64,000 bases of DNA from Toxoplasma gondii ME49 (GCF_000006565.2 NC_031474.1:3321662-3385661), one strand, 5' to 3'; positions 46,620 through 59,987 are shown, numbered from the stretch's first letter. Notes: generated by a model from the letters alone, not told the origin. Numbers and translations: made by a program.

Positions 46620-49600
46620 ATGGATGAAGAGTACGATGTAAGTGAAAAGTTCTCTAGGATCGGTTCCTGTGTCTGCGCTTTGCCGCATCAAAAGTTGCAC
46701 CTTCGTCGCGTTTTCGAGAGGGCTGCCTCGAGATTCACCGCGCCTTTTTGTCTCCTCGATTGGCGCTGTGTATTTTCACGTTTTTCCCCCATAGAATACC
46801 CCCGCTTTCCTTCCTTTGACGGCCTTTCCTGCTCCACAGGCGGGCGCGCCGCAGAGAGGCGCAGCGAGAAGCCGCTCTCGTTTCTTTTCTTCGAACACTT
46901 GCCGTTTTTCTAGTTTCCAGTGGCTTACTCTTCCAGAATCATCTTCCTATGGCATTTGCATGCATACACACGTATCTGGGACCGAATTCCTCCCAGGGGC
47001 TGTGACAGGGGAGGAATTGTTTTTTCAGGATGCCTGCGGTGCCGGGTCTTTTGCCGTGCTTTGCTGCTTTCTGTGTGGATGTTCCGCCTCGTTTTACGAA
47101 GTCTTTTTGTTTTCCACTTCACTTCTATTCGCTTCTGCTTGTGCCTCTGTGACGGCATTGAAGAACATGTACACTCTTTCGTGTCTTGCTTCCACCTCTC
47201 AGTCGAGACCGCACGCTTAGTGACGATAATCTGCTGTGATAGCTCCGTCCATGGAAAACACCAGAGCTTTTCCTGGATGTACCTTTGAAATGTGACTATT
47301 AGCTCACCTACCGGGGATCTCTCAACTGCATGCGTGTCTGTGCTTCAATCTTACGTTTTTTCTCTGGCTTCTTCTCGCTGTCGTCCCAGTCTTTCTGAGC
47401 CTCGACACTCCACCAGGAGTTCGATCCGTGTATATGCCGTACAGACGAATATTAGGAAGGAGACTGCCAACGTGAATATATGATGATAATTGCACGGCGG
47501 ACGTAGTCGTCTGTTGTTCTGCGAATCAAATAAGTTCCATCGTAAATGACATTGCGTTGACATGTTTTACGACAGAAATGCTGGCAAACTCCCGTGCGTG
47601 TCGCAGGTGTTTCGCCGTGGCTTGTCGGAAACCGGAACCTAAACCGTTTGGACTTTTCTCGGCCATTTCACGTGCTCTAGCTTTCTGAAGAACCCAAGTT
47701 TGGTTTACCTGTAGACCATCTGAAACCTGCTTTCCGTTCGAAGAGTGGCCGCGCGCCATGACGAGAGAGCTTCGGAAGGAAAGGTTCTCGTCCTGTCTCT
47801 GTTTCATCTCTGCTCTGTCACTCGCCTGCCCAGTGCCTTGTGAGTGCGGCAGCTAAATCCCGCAACCCTGTCGTCTTTTTTCTCTTTCCCCCGACACTCG
47901 GTTTTCTCTGCAGGTGGTTGTCTGCGGCACTGGCCTTAAGGAGTGCATCCTCAGTGGCTTGCTCTCAACTCATGGGAAGAAGGTTCTGCACGTCGATCGC
48001 AATGCGTACTACGGAGGCGAGTCCGCTTCTCTGAACTTGACGCATTTGTACGAGAAATTCAAGCCAGGTAAAGGCTGGGCGCTCGACAGAAGAACGCGAG
48101 GGAAGCTGTGCGCATGCGCAAGACAAAATGGTTTCAAAGCGGCAAGTCTTCAAAACCTGGTGTGCCTCGTTTGTGTTGTCTCAACACCCCCTCGACGAGG
48201 CGCCATCGGCTCTCGATTCGCCTTCTGTGCCACACGAAAGCGACGCGGCGTTGTACCCCCGAAAGGTTCCGACATAACTTTGAAAAGAAATCCGATTACA
48301 TTTACAGCTTGACTTCGGACTCAAATTTAGTGAATGTGTTGACGCATTGGCAGTATGAACTGCCCATCTACACTCTGTAGAGTCTTTCTAAGCTTCAAAT
48401 CGCCACAGCTTCTGTGGTGGAAGGATTCCGCATTTTCACATGTTATAGGAGGCGTTTAAATGTAATAAAGAGACACATATTCAGTGATATGAAACCCGAT
48501 TTTACGTAAAAAAATGTGTGGCGGGGAGGCGAGAGAAACGTCGGCAACCTAAAATTCGATGCCGCCCCCAGTTCGCGGCTCTCACATTATCTCTGCATGT
48601 ATGCGTCCGGACCGTTCTGTGCACCGCCGATGTCTGTTGAGTCTAGTTGACTTCGCCGCTAACTTGAAATCAAGCTTTCCCTCGATCGTGGAAGTGGGGA
48701 GTTTAGACCACAAACGGGGCACGAAGAACTACACTTGGTTTCAACCCTCTCTGCTCTGCGGAGACATCCATTCTTTTTCTCCTGCCCACTGCTGCATGCA
48801 GGAGAGACCCCGCCGCAGAGCCTCGGCTTCAACAGAGACTGGAACGTGGACCTCATCCCAAAGTTCGTCATGGCTTGCGGGAAACTCGTCAAAGTTCTCC
48901 TCACCACAAAAGTCACGAGATACCTGGAGTGGCAGGTCATCGAGGGCACCTACGTCTACCAGTTCCAGAAGGCCGGCTTCTTCTCCAGCGCCAAATACAT
49001 CCACAAAGTAGGTCAAGGGTCCCGCATGCAAATTTGGAGATACAGACAGCTGTCCAAGCGAAGTAGGCGTGTAGAGAGGTGCATGCAGATTGAGGAACGT
49101 AAAGCTGTGTCCCTGCCACGGTCGAGCGTTCTCGTGGGGCCTCTGATTCGCAGGGAAGCCCGACCTTGAAGCGTCTCTTTTTCCGTCTCTGCTTCTCTTC
49201 AAGGTTCTGAATCTTGAGAGCTCGTTTGTTTTTTTAGGTCCCGGCGACAGACACGGAGGCGCTGACTTCTCCCCTGATGCCTCTCTTGGAGAAGAATCGC
49301 TGCAAGAACTTTCTGAGTTTTTGCGCCCAGTGGGAGTTGGACAATCCAGAGACGTGGAAGGGCTTCGACCCCAAGAGGCACTCTATGAAGCAGGTGAGAA
49401 GGCCTCGGTTTCGCGGTATTCTTCCTCGGGATCCGATGCGTTCTTGTTGCGCGAAACCTTAGATATCTTTCTGCGTATTTTTTCGTTTGCTTTTCCCGAC
49501 GCCTTTCTCCAGCTTTGCAGAATCGCCTTTTCTTTTCCTGCTTTCGACTTCTCGCCGCCTGCGATTTTTTTGTCTTCTTTCCCCAGGTCTACGACTACTT

Positions 49601-50115
49601 CGGTCTGCAGCCTAACACCATCGACTTCGTGGGTCACGCTGTCGCGCTCTACACGTCGGACGAGTGAGTGGGAAGAGCGAGGTGCGTTGGAGTTTTGCGC
49701 TTCGGAACAAAACTCGAGAATCGCATTCCTTTACAGCTGCGAGGATAGCGAAGCGTCGTCAAGGCGATAGGTATTGTTGAAAATGGATTTACCGGTGCAC
49801 CCCGAAAGACCCCAGATGACCTGTCCACGGGCTGGCCTTGGCTTCTGTGTTCTCGTATTGGTCCTCTCTTCTGCTGCTCATTCTTGAGCGAGATGGTGAT
49901 CGCTGTTGCCTTTGATTGGCGGTTCGTGTCGACTGTAGAATGAAACACTGGCATCCAACGCCACCTGAATTTTTCTTTCTCCAATTGTGGGAAGCATGTC
50001 CTTTTGCCAAACGGATCCTGTAAGAGCCATTACTTTTCGCATGTTAAAGTGCCTGAGTACGACTCATCCACTGGACAACAAGAGCCGCGGAAAACGCCCC
50101 TTCAGGAAAAACAGA

Positions 50116-50157
<42 letters not shown>

Positions 50158-51760
50158 AGAATACATATATATATATGTATATGTAGATATATATTTATAT
50201 AAATACATATGTATACATATATATATATATATATATGAATGTAAAGGTTCGACGTAGATGGTCGGAGACAGGTGCAGGTTTTTGTGTAGACCTATTCTGG
50301 CATCCATATCTACATGTACGTGTATTTATTTTTCGACTCATGTATGACTGACGGGGGAGGCACTCTCTTGAGTTCAGTGAACAGCACGACGCTCTCAGCT
50401 GTCTTGAGTAGTCCAGTGGGGATGCCCGCTTGGTGCGTAGGATGTAGTCCCTTCTGCGTGATTCGGAAGTCCTTTTCCGGAGAACGATCGCGACTTCCTT
50501 TTTCCTGGAACCACTAGTGCACTCTTGTGGTCTGACCCCAGTGGTGTTACGAAACGGTGCACACTGGCACTGAGTCACCTGGGGGTGTGAGAGTTCCGGC
50601 AAACCGAAAGCCGCTTCGTGGTAAAAGTCGCCTGAGTTGTTTCTTCTACGTCGGTAAAACGAGCGAGATGGCCAACATCCGCGGATTCATCTCTTGACAA
50701 AACGCGGCGAGTTGCACGGAAGCATCACACTCGACGTCTAGAGGCAGTGCATGTGCAATGATTTATGTGTAGGCATTGGCATATGTATAAATACATATAC
50801 ATATATATGTATATATATTCTAAAATGAAATCCCCGTGGAAGTATCTGTCCAGGTATAGATATATGTATATGCATTCTGAATGGATATCTCTCTACATAT
50901 GATATGCAAGCATATACATGTGGTGGTGAGGTTTGTTTGAAGTCGCCCGAAGCGACGCGATCGGAGGAAAGAAGAGCACGACGCCGGTACACAGCTTGAA
51001 GGGAAATCGTGTGTTCTTGTCGCAAGCCCTGGTTTCTTTTTGTTGGACGTAAAGAAGTGACGGTTTCTCCTCGTATCCACGCGTGTCGGAGAAGCACATG
51101 CAGTTGACTCAGAAAGGCGTAGGTGTCGGTCTCCGTCGAAGCGTTCGACTTTTCTCGAGGCGCAGAAAAAAGGCGATGTGATGCATCTTTTCTGCCGGCT
51201 GTCGGCCGTTCAAACATTGCAGTCGTCTCTTCTTCAACTTTGGGGCTTTCCTCGCTATGCGCAGCTACCTGCACCAGCCGATGGGCCAGACGATGGAGAA
51301 AATCAAGCTGTACATGTACAGCATTTCGCGCTACGGAAAGTCGCCGTTCATCTATCCACTGTATGGCCTCGGAGGCCTGCCTGAGGGCTTCAGTCGACTC
51401 TGTGCCATCAACGGGGGGACGTACATGTTGAACAAACCGATTGATGGGTTTGTGTACGGAGAAGACGGAAAAGTGTGTGGCGTGAAGTCCACAGATGGAG
51501 AGGTAAGACGCGAAACGGGAGGGCCAGTCTCCAGTTCCAAACCTTCAGCTGAAGAGAAAACACCTGCCGTCGGAAACTCACGTGGTCAAACAGCAAAAGA
51601 CACCCACGCGCCATTCACTTTAGCACAGCCAGACACAAAGGCTGCGAAAACTAGGTCTCCATCTCGGCAATGAACTGTTAACAACGGTGAAATGTATATT
51701 GTCACCCTAACTCTCTCAAAAGCCATACTGACAGACAGACAGACAGACGTACGGGTGTCC

Positions 51761-51799
<39 letters not shown>

Positions 51800-51803
51800 T
51801 GTG

Positions 51804-51834
<31 letters not shown>

Positions 51835-54054
51835 GCGTGTATTTATGTGTTTGTATGGATCGTATGCAGGAAGGGTGTCTACTTGTTTTGTTGGTTTTTC
51901 GTGAGTCTGTATGTCGGCAGTCTGGTTTTTCGTCTCTTCGCACGCACGGATGTCTTTTCTTCTCGAGTGTTCAGGTCGCCAGGTGCAAGATGGTTGTTTG
52001 CGACCCCAGCTACGTGAACTACGACCCTAAGAAAGTCCGGAAATCCGGACAAGTTATTCGGTGCATTTGCATTCTGGGGAGCCCAATCCCGAATACCTCG
52101 AACGCGTCTTCCTGTCAAATCATTATTCCGCAAAGACAAGTCAACCGCACAAACGACATCTACGTCATGCTGGTCTCCTCTGCACACGGTGTTGCCCTCA
52201 AGGGAAAATACATCGCCATCATCAGCACGACAGTCGAAACTGCAGATCCCCTCAAAGGTAGACCTTTATATAGGTCCCTGTGATGTCACTCAAATAAGTT
52301 ACAAAACGTTCGTGAAAACTCGACCAAGATCAGGCTCCTTGAGAGGGCACAGAGTCATACTGAGCTGGAGATACAGGATGTGCTTTAGGGGGAGTGTTTG
52401 GTCGAATTTCGCGAGTTTCGTTCCTTTCTTTCCACCTTTCAACACTTGTGTCTGGACGGGAACCGTGTCTTCAGTTGTTTGCAACAACCGCAAAAGTCCC
52501 CTCTTTTCTTCTGCATGCGTGTGCAAATATACATGCTTTTCTCTGCTTCCTTCGAGTCCGCTGTGTCCCAAATATTTACAAATATACATATATATGTATA
52601 TATATATATATGTATTTATGTATATATGATTATGTGTGTCGATCTTTATGCGGATCTAGGGTGCTGAGGTACGTAGGTATACATGCTGGCTGCATGTAAA
52701 GACTTCGAGAACGAGGGACGCTGAGAAAATGTGGAGAGACCGAGGCCACTGCAACTGCTGAGGAGTGCGAGTTTCTGTCGATGTGAACGTTTGTGTTGAC
52801 ATGCGTATTTTTTATAGGAGTTCGTGTGCAGACGTCTGTGAACTCGTATGTGCTTCACCACATTGCGAGTGTCCATGCAGAGTGTGTAGCACTGGAGAGT
52901 TCAGGCGCGTCGAACGAGCGCTCTCACGTCGTGCCTCGTTTCATTCGAAAAATGCGCAGTCGCGCGTGGAGGCCTTTTGGACTTTCCATCCGCTGTCGTA
53001 TGTTTTCCGCGTTTTCCAGAAATCTCGCCTGCGCTCGAACTGCTGGGACCCATCGAGCAGCAGTTTGTGCAAGTCAGCGACGTGTACGAGGCGGTCACAG
53101 ATGGAAAAGAAGACAATGTGTTTGTCTCTGAGTCCTTCGACGCAACGTCCCACTTCGAGTCTGCAACTGAAGACGTCTTGAAAATGTACGAACCTTCTGA
53201 CAAAAACGCAGGCGCAGGCGTTCTGCGGCTTTATGGATTCAGCGGAGACTGCTTTCGAGAATGGAATGGAAGCATGGAAGAAATGGACCCTTGTCGCCGA
53301 ACCACCTGCATGTCAATCTCCACATCACAGCTCACGTCATGCGCACACATATATGTTTATATAGTCGTGTCTATGCGAATCCTCCTGTATTCCTGTATAC
53401 AGAGATGTATACACATATGCATGAATGCAGGGATCGTGTGTGGTTTTGGTGACTCTTGGTAATTGCTTTTAGAGGAAAGTGTTTTGTTTTAGTCCTACCG
53501 ACTGCGTTACGTAGCATGTGCTTCTCTGTGAGATCTCGCCTGTGTGCGTTCGCTGGGCTGAACCTGCACAACTTGTAGACAAAGTTCGGAAATCGTTTTC
53601 CGAAGAACGAACGCTATCTCCTACGTCCTCGTTCCATTAGTGAACTGTTTTGGTCTGATTCTAAGGACGCAGTGAGCTAAATAGATACAAGGAACTTGAC
53701 ACGGATTACTAGATGAATAGAAGCGACAAGAAGACACCACGATTGGAGGTCGATCCGTCTGTGCACAGCGGTGGATAGATCTCTTCCGGGAGCCCAATCC
53801 GAGTGTCGCCTTTTCCAGCAAGAACCCTGTCGCTGCCAAGTGGGGGTAACGAGACACAGAGTGGAACAAGTCCTAACAGTAAATATTCGAGCCTCGCGTG
53901 CGCGTTCATCGTTGTTGCCGTTTCGTCTCGTACCTTACCTTCTCCTGGTTTTCTCTGTGTTTTTGCATGCGACTCAATCAGCTGGAAAAACATGACAGGA
54001 GAGGACTTGGATTTGTCCGTGAAAGCGGAGCCTGAAGATCTCCAGGAGATGTAG
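46620..54054 (+). CDS. GDI: Rab GDP-dissociation inhibitor
   Basis: Nine exons join in phase: 46620-46637, 47914-48067, 48802-49007, 49238-49393, 49587-49663, 51265-51502, 51975-52257, 53020-53185 and 53982-54054. The product is 456 residues, the normal size for the family. GDI extracts GDP-bound prenylated Rab GTPases from membranes and returns them to donor compartments. The conserved blocks are clear: [21 protein letters not shown] with the GxGxxE dinucleotide-fold motif, [60 protein letters not shown] and [13 protein letters not shown]. Absence of the Rab escort protein insert favours GDI over REP. The start has a consensus context (GACAAAATGGAT), and the first coding exon is only 18 bases. 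Exon 8 ends at a GTACGA donor; that choice restores the family pattern [13 protein letters not shown]. The C-terminus (EPEDLQEM) lacks a prenylation motif, as expected. Confidence 0.96.
50119..50157 (+). repeat. (TA)n(TG)n microsatellite
   Basis: TA dinucleotide run passing into TG, in GDI intron 5. Further TA-rich stretches follow to about 50236. Confidence 0.9.
51730..51834 (+). repeat. (GACA)n then (TA)n microsatellites
   Basis: A short ACAG/GACA array (about 51730-51748) is followed by long interrupted TA runs (51761-51834) in GDI intron 6. Confidence 0.9.
52580..52630 (+). repeat. TATA-rich simple repeat
   Basis: Interrupted TATATG/TATA units in GDI intron 7, third of the series of such tracts in this gene. 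Confidence 0.8.
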
Positions 54055-57000
54055 ACCGCGTTTGCAGGAAAGGCTTCAACTGGGGCTTCTCGCCTTCCTT
54101 TTCTCTCTTCGTCGAAACCTCCTCAAGTGCCAGCCGACGCGTGCAGCTCAGGAGTCAGACAGAGGAAGTCCAGCGCATCCTCGGAAGAGAAAGGCAGCGT
54201 CTCCCCATGGTTTCTTTCTACGGTTTTCCTCGCCCGTTTGGTGTCGCGTTTTCAGTCATGCGGGTCGCTTCCGTTCTCCTGTCATAGACTCCAGCTGTTT
54301 TTTGGTCGCCGAAGGGTATGGCAATCTTGGAAATCTTCCAGTGCATAGGCGAGCGAGAAAGCAGAGACGGCTAGAAACTGAAAGTGGGGGAGACTGAAGA
54401 ACGCAGAAAAAGAGAAGTTGTGAGGGTAGAGAAGGAAGAACAGAGTCTGCCTGACACGGCGCCAGTCACCCAGTTTTCGGCGCCAGACAGGTCCACCTTG
54501 CAAGGGGAAGCCGCTCTCCCTGCTCATCCCTGCGTGGGCAAAATGGTACTGGAGACTGATGGGATTCTCCATTTGCTTGTTCGTTACTGCTTCCTCAGTG
54601 AATAGCCGCTGTAGACTTTCGCTGTTCGTGTCTTTCATCTGTTGGTACTCCTTTCTGTCTCTTTTGGTGACTCTGAGGTATTTCTCTTCCCACACCTCAA
54701 CATGTGTATTTGATAGATGCGCGTACGAGGATCGCGGCCCTCAAAACGTCGTGCAAGCGTCACCCGTCTTGCGCGGTTTCTGCCGACGTTCCGTGCATTC
54801 GCATGTAGACAACACGGCAGGGGGCGATGCGTCAAGAGGCCGGAAAGGGAGAAATAAAGAGTTTCTTGTCTTGCTGCTGTCCAAGTGAAGACGCCTATCT
54901 TGTGCGTATGTGTGTGTGTTGTCATCAAAAACAAACACAAAAATACGTGTTTGTACGTAGGGATGAGCTGGCGGTAGCCCCGTCAGCCGCGTGCGGCGGA
55001 GCACGAGAAATAAAACAGCGAGCGTGTAGAAAAATGTATATAGATATATGTATGTATGTAGGGAAGCAATAGTCGAACGAATCATAAAAGAAGCAATGGT
55101 TTGTTCGAGCTTTCAAAGCAACGGAACACACCGTTTGAGGGAGAAAGAACGATCAGGCGCGCGTCCGTAATCGGGTGTCGACAGTAGTTCACGCGTGCGT
55201 GGTTATCGGGAGAAGCAAGGTTTCCGCGTTGTTTATCGCTAGAGAGCAACGTTAGTAGTGACGATTCGAGACTGCACTCCGGCAAGAGAGCTTTTGGCGG
55301 AAGTAAAAAGCGTGTCACAGTTTGTTTCGCGGAAAAGGTCGCAAGTGGAATGGTAGAGCACGCGAGTATCACCACGTTCGACGAAACACCAGTTTGAGTC
55401 GCCTTTGGATGGACCAAGAAAGGAAGCAAAGAGTCTTTCCTTTGTCTTCCTGATACAGCCATCCCAGAAAAGAAGAAAAGCTTTTGCTGTCGATACGCTC
55501 GGGTTCTGTTGAACTGGACTCGCCGGCCACAACGCAGCAAACAAACGGGAAAGAGCAGTTCCCTGTACTTTTTTTTCATAGAGAATCATGCCCGCGAGCA
55601 GTGCACGTTTTCCTTTTGGAAAGTCCCAACCGACGAGAGGAAACTGTCAGGGAGACTACCCTTTGAGATCCGGAAGGTCTCTGTTCACCCGATCCCCCCA
55701 ACATGTGGAGTACCCTTTGAGATCTTGAAGGTCTTCGTCTACCAAGGCCAAATTTTTCTGTGTCCGCGGAGGACAGTCCAGATGACCTTTGTAGGCAGTA
55801 AGACCATCTGAGCACCGTGGAGGCACAACAACCAAATAGAATCCACCGTGTCCAAAGTCTGAAAGAATTCGTCGCTTACCGCCAGGGTGTCGTGTGTATC
55901 CCTTACGGATCCGCGACACTCCGACAAGAATTTCTAACACTCTACGCAACCCCCTGAGTTTCTTCGCAGGCACCACTGTGTTTTTTGACAAAAACAGACT
56001 TTTTTATTTGTTTGCATCTGTTTTGCTTTTCTGGTCGAGTGTACATCGATCGCCTGAAAACAGGAGTTAGCGTCCCCGGTCAGCAGGAGATTGGATGCGA
56101 ATAACACGCCGTTCAGGAGTGAGAGGATGCACATGCACAGAAAATGTTGTACCACTCTATGCATGCGGCAGAACTAAAAGTGCCGCTTACTTTTACCTAC
56201 AGGTATGCATGCTCATTGCCATCCACAAGCAGTATATCATGTTGAAGATTCCTTTGCATACTGAGCCGTTTTCTTTCCCGCGACAATGTAGATGAAGTCT
56301 ACCTATCCACGAATTACAAAAGCGTACGAAAGGTGCTCGTGAGAAAGAAAATGAGTTGTTCGCGGAACTTGAGAAGGAGCTAGACGGACTGCCGCAAACT
56401 ACAATTCCGCCCGCAGTCCTCGTTTAAACATCCAACTGTAGATACCAGCTTTTCAGTTCCCACCGCAGCGCTATAACATGTGAAAGCTATTTCATGGCAA
56501 TCAGAGGCTTTTACTGCCGCTCTACGGTTAGCACCTCGCCGCGTACAGGGAAACCAAATGACACTCTTACCCCCATGGAGTAACCGTGAATCTCACTGAT
56601 GCATAGTGTCTGATACAGGTGTGCGTTGATACACTTTGGTGCTTTAGCGCCCCGAGCTACCTACTAGCAGATGAGCAGAGTCGAGAAAGGCAAAATCCCT
56701 CTGTTAATAGAGCTCAATTAACGAAGTACTATTTATTGTTCTGGGAAAAAAAGCTTCGTTACACCGAGTCCACTTTACTCACAGTTCGCTGCACGAGCAC
56801 CTCTGCTGTCAGCGTGACTGAAAGAGCACTGGTGTGCGTCGTCTCAACTTCTCGCTTTCTCAGCTGAAATGGTTTTACACCCGCAAATACGCACATCTCT
56901 TTTCTCGATGCAGATGTCAACACAGAGGAACAGAACTGAGACCTGCTTACACTCACCACTGTGCTGCCGCATGTTCTTCCTCGTCATGCTTCTATCTCTC

Positions 57001-58398
57001 ATCACCGTCCCCACTATTCCTTCCCCTTGTAGACAAAAATGTAGTGTGAGATCTTCAGGACACAAAAAACGATAGAACGAAGTTGAAGAGCAACTCACTG
57101 CTTCATCCCAGGAGTGTCCACAGACTACGCCTGCAACTTCACAGCCCTGGGATTTCCGGGTCTTTTTGAGAGGCTTTCTTCTTTCTTTTTCGCGTCTTTA
57201 GAGTTGCTGGTGTTGCCTCAGGCGCCACCCAACTCACATCTCTTCATCCTCAGATTCACTTCCACACCGAACGTAAAAGGATTGCATGCGTAATATTTGA
57301 CAAATTGTTTTTTCATCGTTGCGATCTTGAGCTTCTCTTGCCTCAGTCCCTTCTCTATGTCATTGTACACAAAAAGGGTGCAACTTTGTGTGCCTCTTCC
57401 AGTTTTGTCTTGGGAGAATTCAGAGACAAGACGATTGGCTCTCGATGGCCGCCAAGAACACTCGTTTTCCTCTTCGACTCCTACTGAGTCCCCTTCGAGT
57501 CTCTAGTCGATTTCTTTCTCGCCTCTGTCCGCGTCTCATTTTTCTTCCCTTATCCTCTTCGATGAAACGGAGGTAAATAGGAAACGAAGAATGCGTGTCT
57601 TTGCCCTTCTTTTCACGTACCCCTGCCCTCCCGATCGGTCGCCTCCTTCGCTGCTGTACGCACTTCCCTTGGTCGCCCTCTCTCTTCTTTAGTCACTTCC
57701 CTGCTGCACCAGTCTGCATTTCCTTTGCTTGCTTTCTTCTCGTCGCTGTCGCCACTGGTTGAGGGATTAAGCGAGAGAGAGAAGCAGGGAAGCCAAGAAA
57801 GGAGACAAGGAACACGAGGTGAAACGAAGGAAATACCACTCTCTCGCTCGCGGTTCTCACCCTAACGAAGGCTACTGGCACGAGAAAGGATGACGGTGTC
57901 TGTCCATGGTCACGCGGCTCACGTGCGAGTTGTCGCCTTCAATCGCGAGGAACGTCGCTGCAGAGAAACGACACAAAACGACAGAAAGTGAATGCAAACG
58001 ACAGCGGCCAAGAAGCCGCAGACAAGAGGAAGTGAGAGATCAAGGAAAATGAGAAAACGGCGTCACTGGAAGGCTACGGGGAAAACGTCGGAGGCACCAG
58101 AGAACCCCAGAGGGAAGCGACGAAGAGAGAACAGGACAGACCCAGCGAGTGTGACAAGAAGAACCGGACGAGTAATCATGTCGAAACGCAGAGGAAACGA
58201 GCAAATTCACAGGTGCAACTACACGCGTATATACTTGTTTAGATGCAAACACAGATACTCATGTCCGGACAAACTGTTGGAGACATTCACATTTACACCC
58301 GTTTCTACAGATTCAAACATATGTATAAATAACTTTCGGTAGATCACCCACTTAACAAAAACAGAGATTCACGTACAACTGGCGGGGTTTGTTCCGCA
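54055..58398. other. Intergenic, no gene modelled
   Basis: It begins with the GDI 3' flank. At 55656-55991 (-) there is a 112-codon frame containing an in-frame imperfect 54-base duplication (listed separately). Other frames are short. From about 57480 to 57720 the plus strand is pyrimidine-rich, then purine-rich to 58150, a pattern often seen in coccidian untranslated regions. Confidence 0.35.
55657..55740 (+). repeat. Imperfect direct duplication, 54-base period
   Basis: TACCCTTTGAGATC followed by GAAGGTC appears at 55657 and again at 55711, offset by 54 bases, with divergence between copies. On the minus strand it would encode the repeated motif DLKG in one open frame. Confidence 0.7.
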
Positions 58399-59350
58399 TC
58401 ACCAGCGTTGGACGAGGGCGACTGAATGGACGCGTTTGCAGGCCTTCTTGCAGGCTTCTGTGCTTTTTTTAGCCACCGCATTTTTCCTTCCTCTGCCTCT
58501 TCTCCGCATGCGACCCGTTTTTGTTTCATCGTTTGCCGGCTCCTCTCTCTTTTCGTGATGTTCTTGTGCTTCCTTGCCCGCCTGTCTGTGGTCAACGTTG
58601 TCCCCCTCATGTTTGTCTTCCCTTGCTCGCGCTTCTTCTCCACTTGCTACATCGCCTCCTTTCTCTCCTTCGCTTACGTCTGGCCGGGTTTCGCCTCTCT
58701 CTGGTCCCTCTTCTTCTATCCCTCCGTGTCGAGTTGCATGATTATGTTTCTTCTTCTGTTCCTTGTTGTTCCCCGTACTTTCGTCCGTCGCGTTTTCACC
58801 TGCCGTCGGCTTCTGCTTTGCCTGATTATCTCTGTCCTTCCTCTGAATCGCCACCGGCTTGCCTCCTGTCTCTCCCTCGCCTTCCTCAACTTCCCCAGCC
58901 TTCTTCGAGCTCTGAGGTCCTGACTGTTCCGCTTAATCGCTGTCTTCCTGTTCTTTGTCCCCCGAGTTCTCCGGGGCTTCTTCCTCGCCTTCTCCTGCCT
59001 GCGATTCTCTGCACGCTCGTCCGCGCTCCCTCATTTGCGTCCTTCCTCAACTCCCTGAATTCGGTTTCCCGCGGCACCTGAATCTGCCTCAAGATCCACG
59101 ATCGCAGTTTCATCGTCATGGTCTTGTCCCTCTCCCTCGTCTCCTTCGCCCCGGACTTCCGAGAAGGCGTCTTTGTTGTTTGTCGCTTCGCCTCCTTGTC
59201 TGTGGCCAATCCCTCGGCAAGCCTCTTCTTTCCTCCCTCAGTTTCTTCTCCATGCGGCGCATCTTCTCCCTGCTCTTCTCCTTATCCGCTGTTCTGCGCA
59301 GTTCCAGCAGACGCAGAACCAAACAAGGTGCCTGGAGAAGCGCACGGCAG
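58399..59350 (-). pseudogene. Possible decayed coding region, Glu/Lys-rich
   Basis: On the minus strand, frames with Glu/Gly/Lys/Thr-rich, coccidian-like coding composition follow each other but are broken by stops and frame changes. One starts GEEQGEDAPHGEETEGG after a TAA near 59282. A second frame reads DHDDETAIVDLEADSGAAGN and stops. A third reads EEEAPENSGDKEQEDSD, meets a TAA, and continues open for about 150 codons to 58399. One explanation is a degraded low-complexity gene. Others are unrecognised introns, assembly indels, or simple strand bias, because purine-rich strands contain few stop codons. No domain is recognisable and no product is proposed. Confidence 0.25.
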
Positions 59351-59987
59351 CGATGAAGAGGCTGCTGATGTGAGAGAAGATGAATGAGAAGAATAAGAGA
59401 GAGAGAAGACCGGAGAGACGAGCTGGGCGTCTCCCCCCGTTAAGTCCAGCGCCCGAGAGAGAGGACCGCAAGGAGGCAGACGGAAGTGAGTTTTTCGCGC
59501 GTTTCGCGAGGGCAACCGTCGGAGGGACATGTTTGATGCAACGCTGTCGGGCGCCCGTTTGCATACGCGCGATTGCATACCTTGGACGGGGCCAGTGGCC
59601 TACAGATCTGCGAGGAAAACGAGCCATATAGGTACCTAACCAACTAAAGAAAGAGAAGGCGAGGACACGAGGCACCATGCGATGAAGCGGCGCCAGAGGC
59701 CGGGCCGCCCTGAGAAATACCAACGGACGGTGACAAGACAAATTGCGCGCAGGCAATGCCGAGTACCACGCAGCAGAACTACTCGAGAGAAGTCGAGTGT
59801 TGCCCAGGGTGAACCCAGAAGCAGAACACAAAGAAGCCGAAGCAGAAGAGGAAGACGAGGAGGGAGACGAGGAAGGCCGGTAAGGTGAAGAAAGCATTTG
59901 TGTGGTTGAAGCTTGGACGCAGCAGATGCCTGCGCTGGAGGCGAGAGCGAGGACTGCTGCGGTGCGGAGTGAGGCGTTCCGGCACAA
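59238..59987 (-). CDS. Doubtful frame with signal-like start
   Basis: A 249-codon minus-strand frame opens with MCRNASLRTAAVLALASSAG, a good signal-sequence pattern, and continues Ser-rich, then basic. It could be the first exon of a secretory protein whose later exons include the Glu/Lys-rich frames at 58399-59350. A competing plus-strand start with a consensus donor lies only 7 bases away (59994-60054). I cannot decide between them. Confidence 0.2.
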   Translation of the reverse strand: MCRNASLRTAAVLALASSAGICCVQASTTQMLSSPYRPSSSPSSSSSSASASLCSASGFTLGNTRLLSSSSAAWYSALPARNLSCHRPLVFLRAARPLAPLHRMVPRVLAFSFFSWLGTYMARFPRRSVGHWPRPRYAIARMQTGARQRCIKHVPPTVALAKRAKNSLPSASLRSSLSGAGLNGGRRPARLSGLLSLLFFSFIFSHISSLFIAAVRFSRHLVWFCVCWNCAEQRIRRRAGRRCAAWRRN

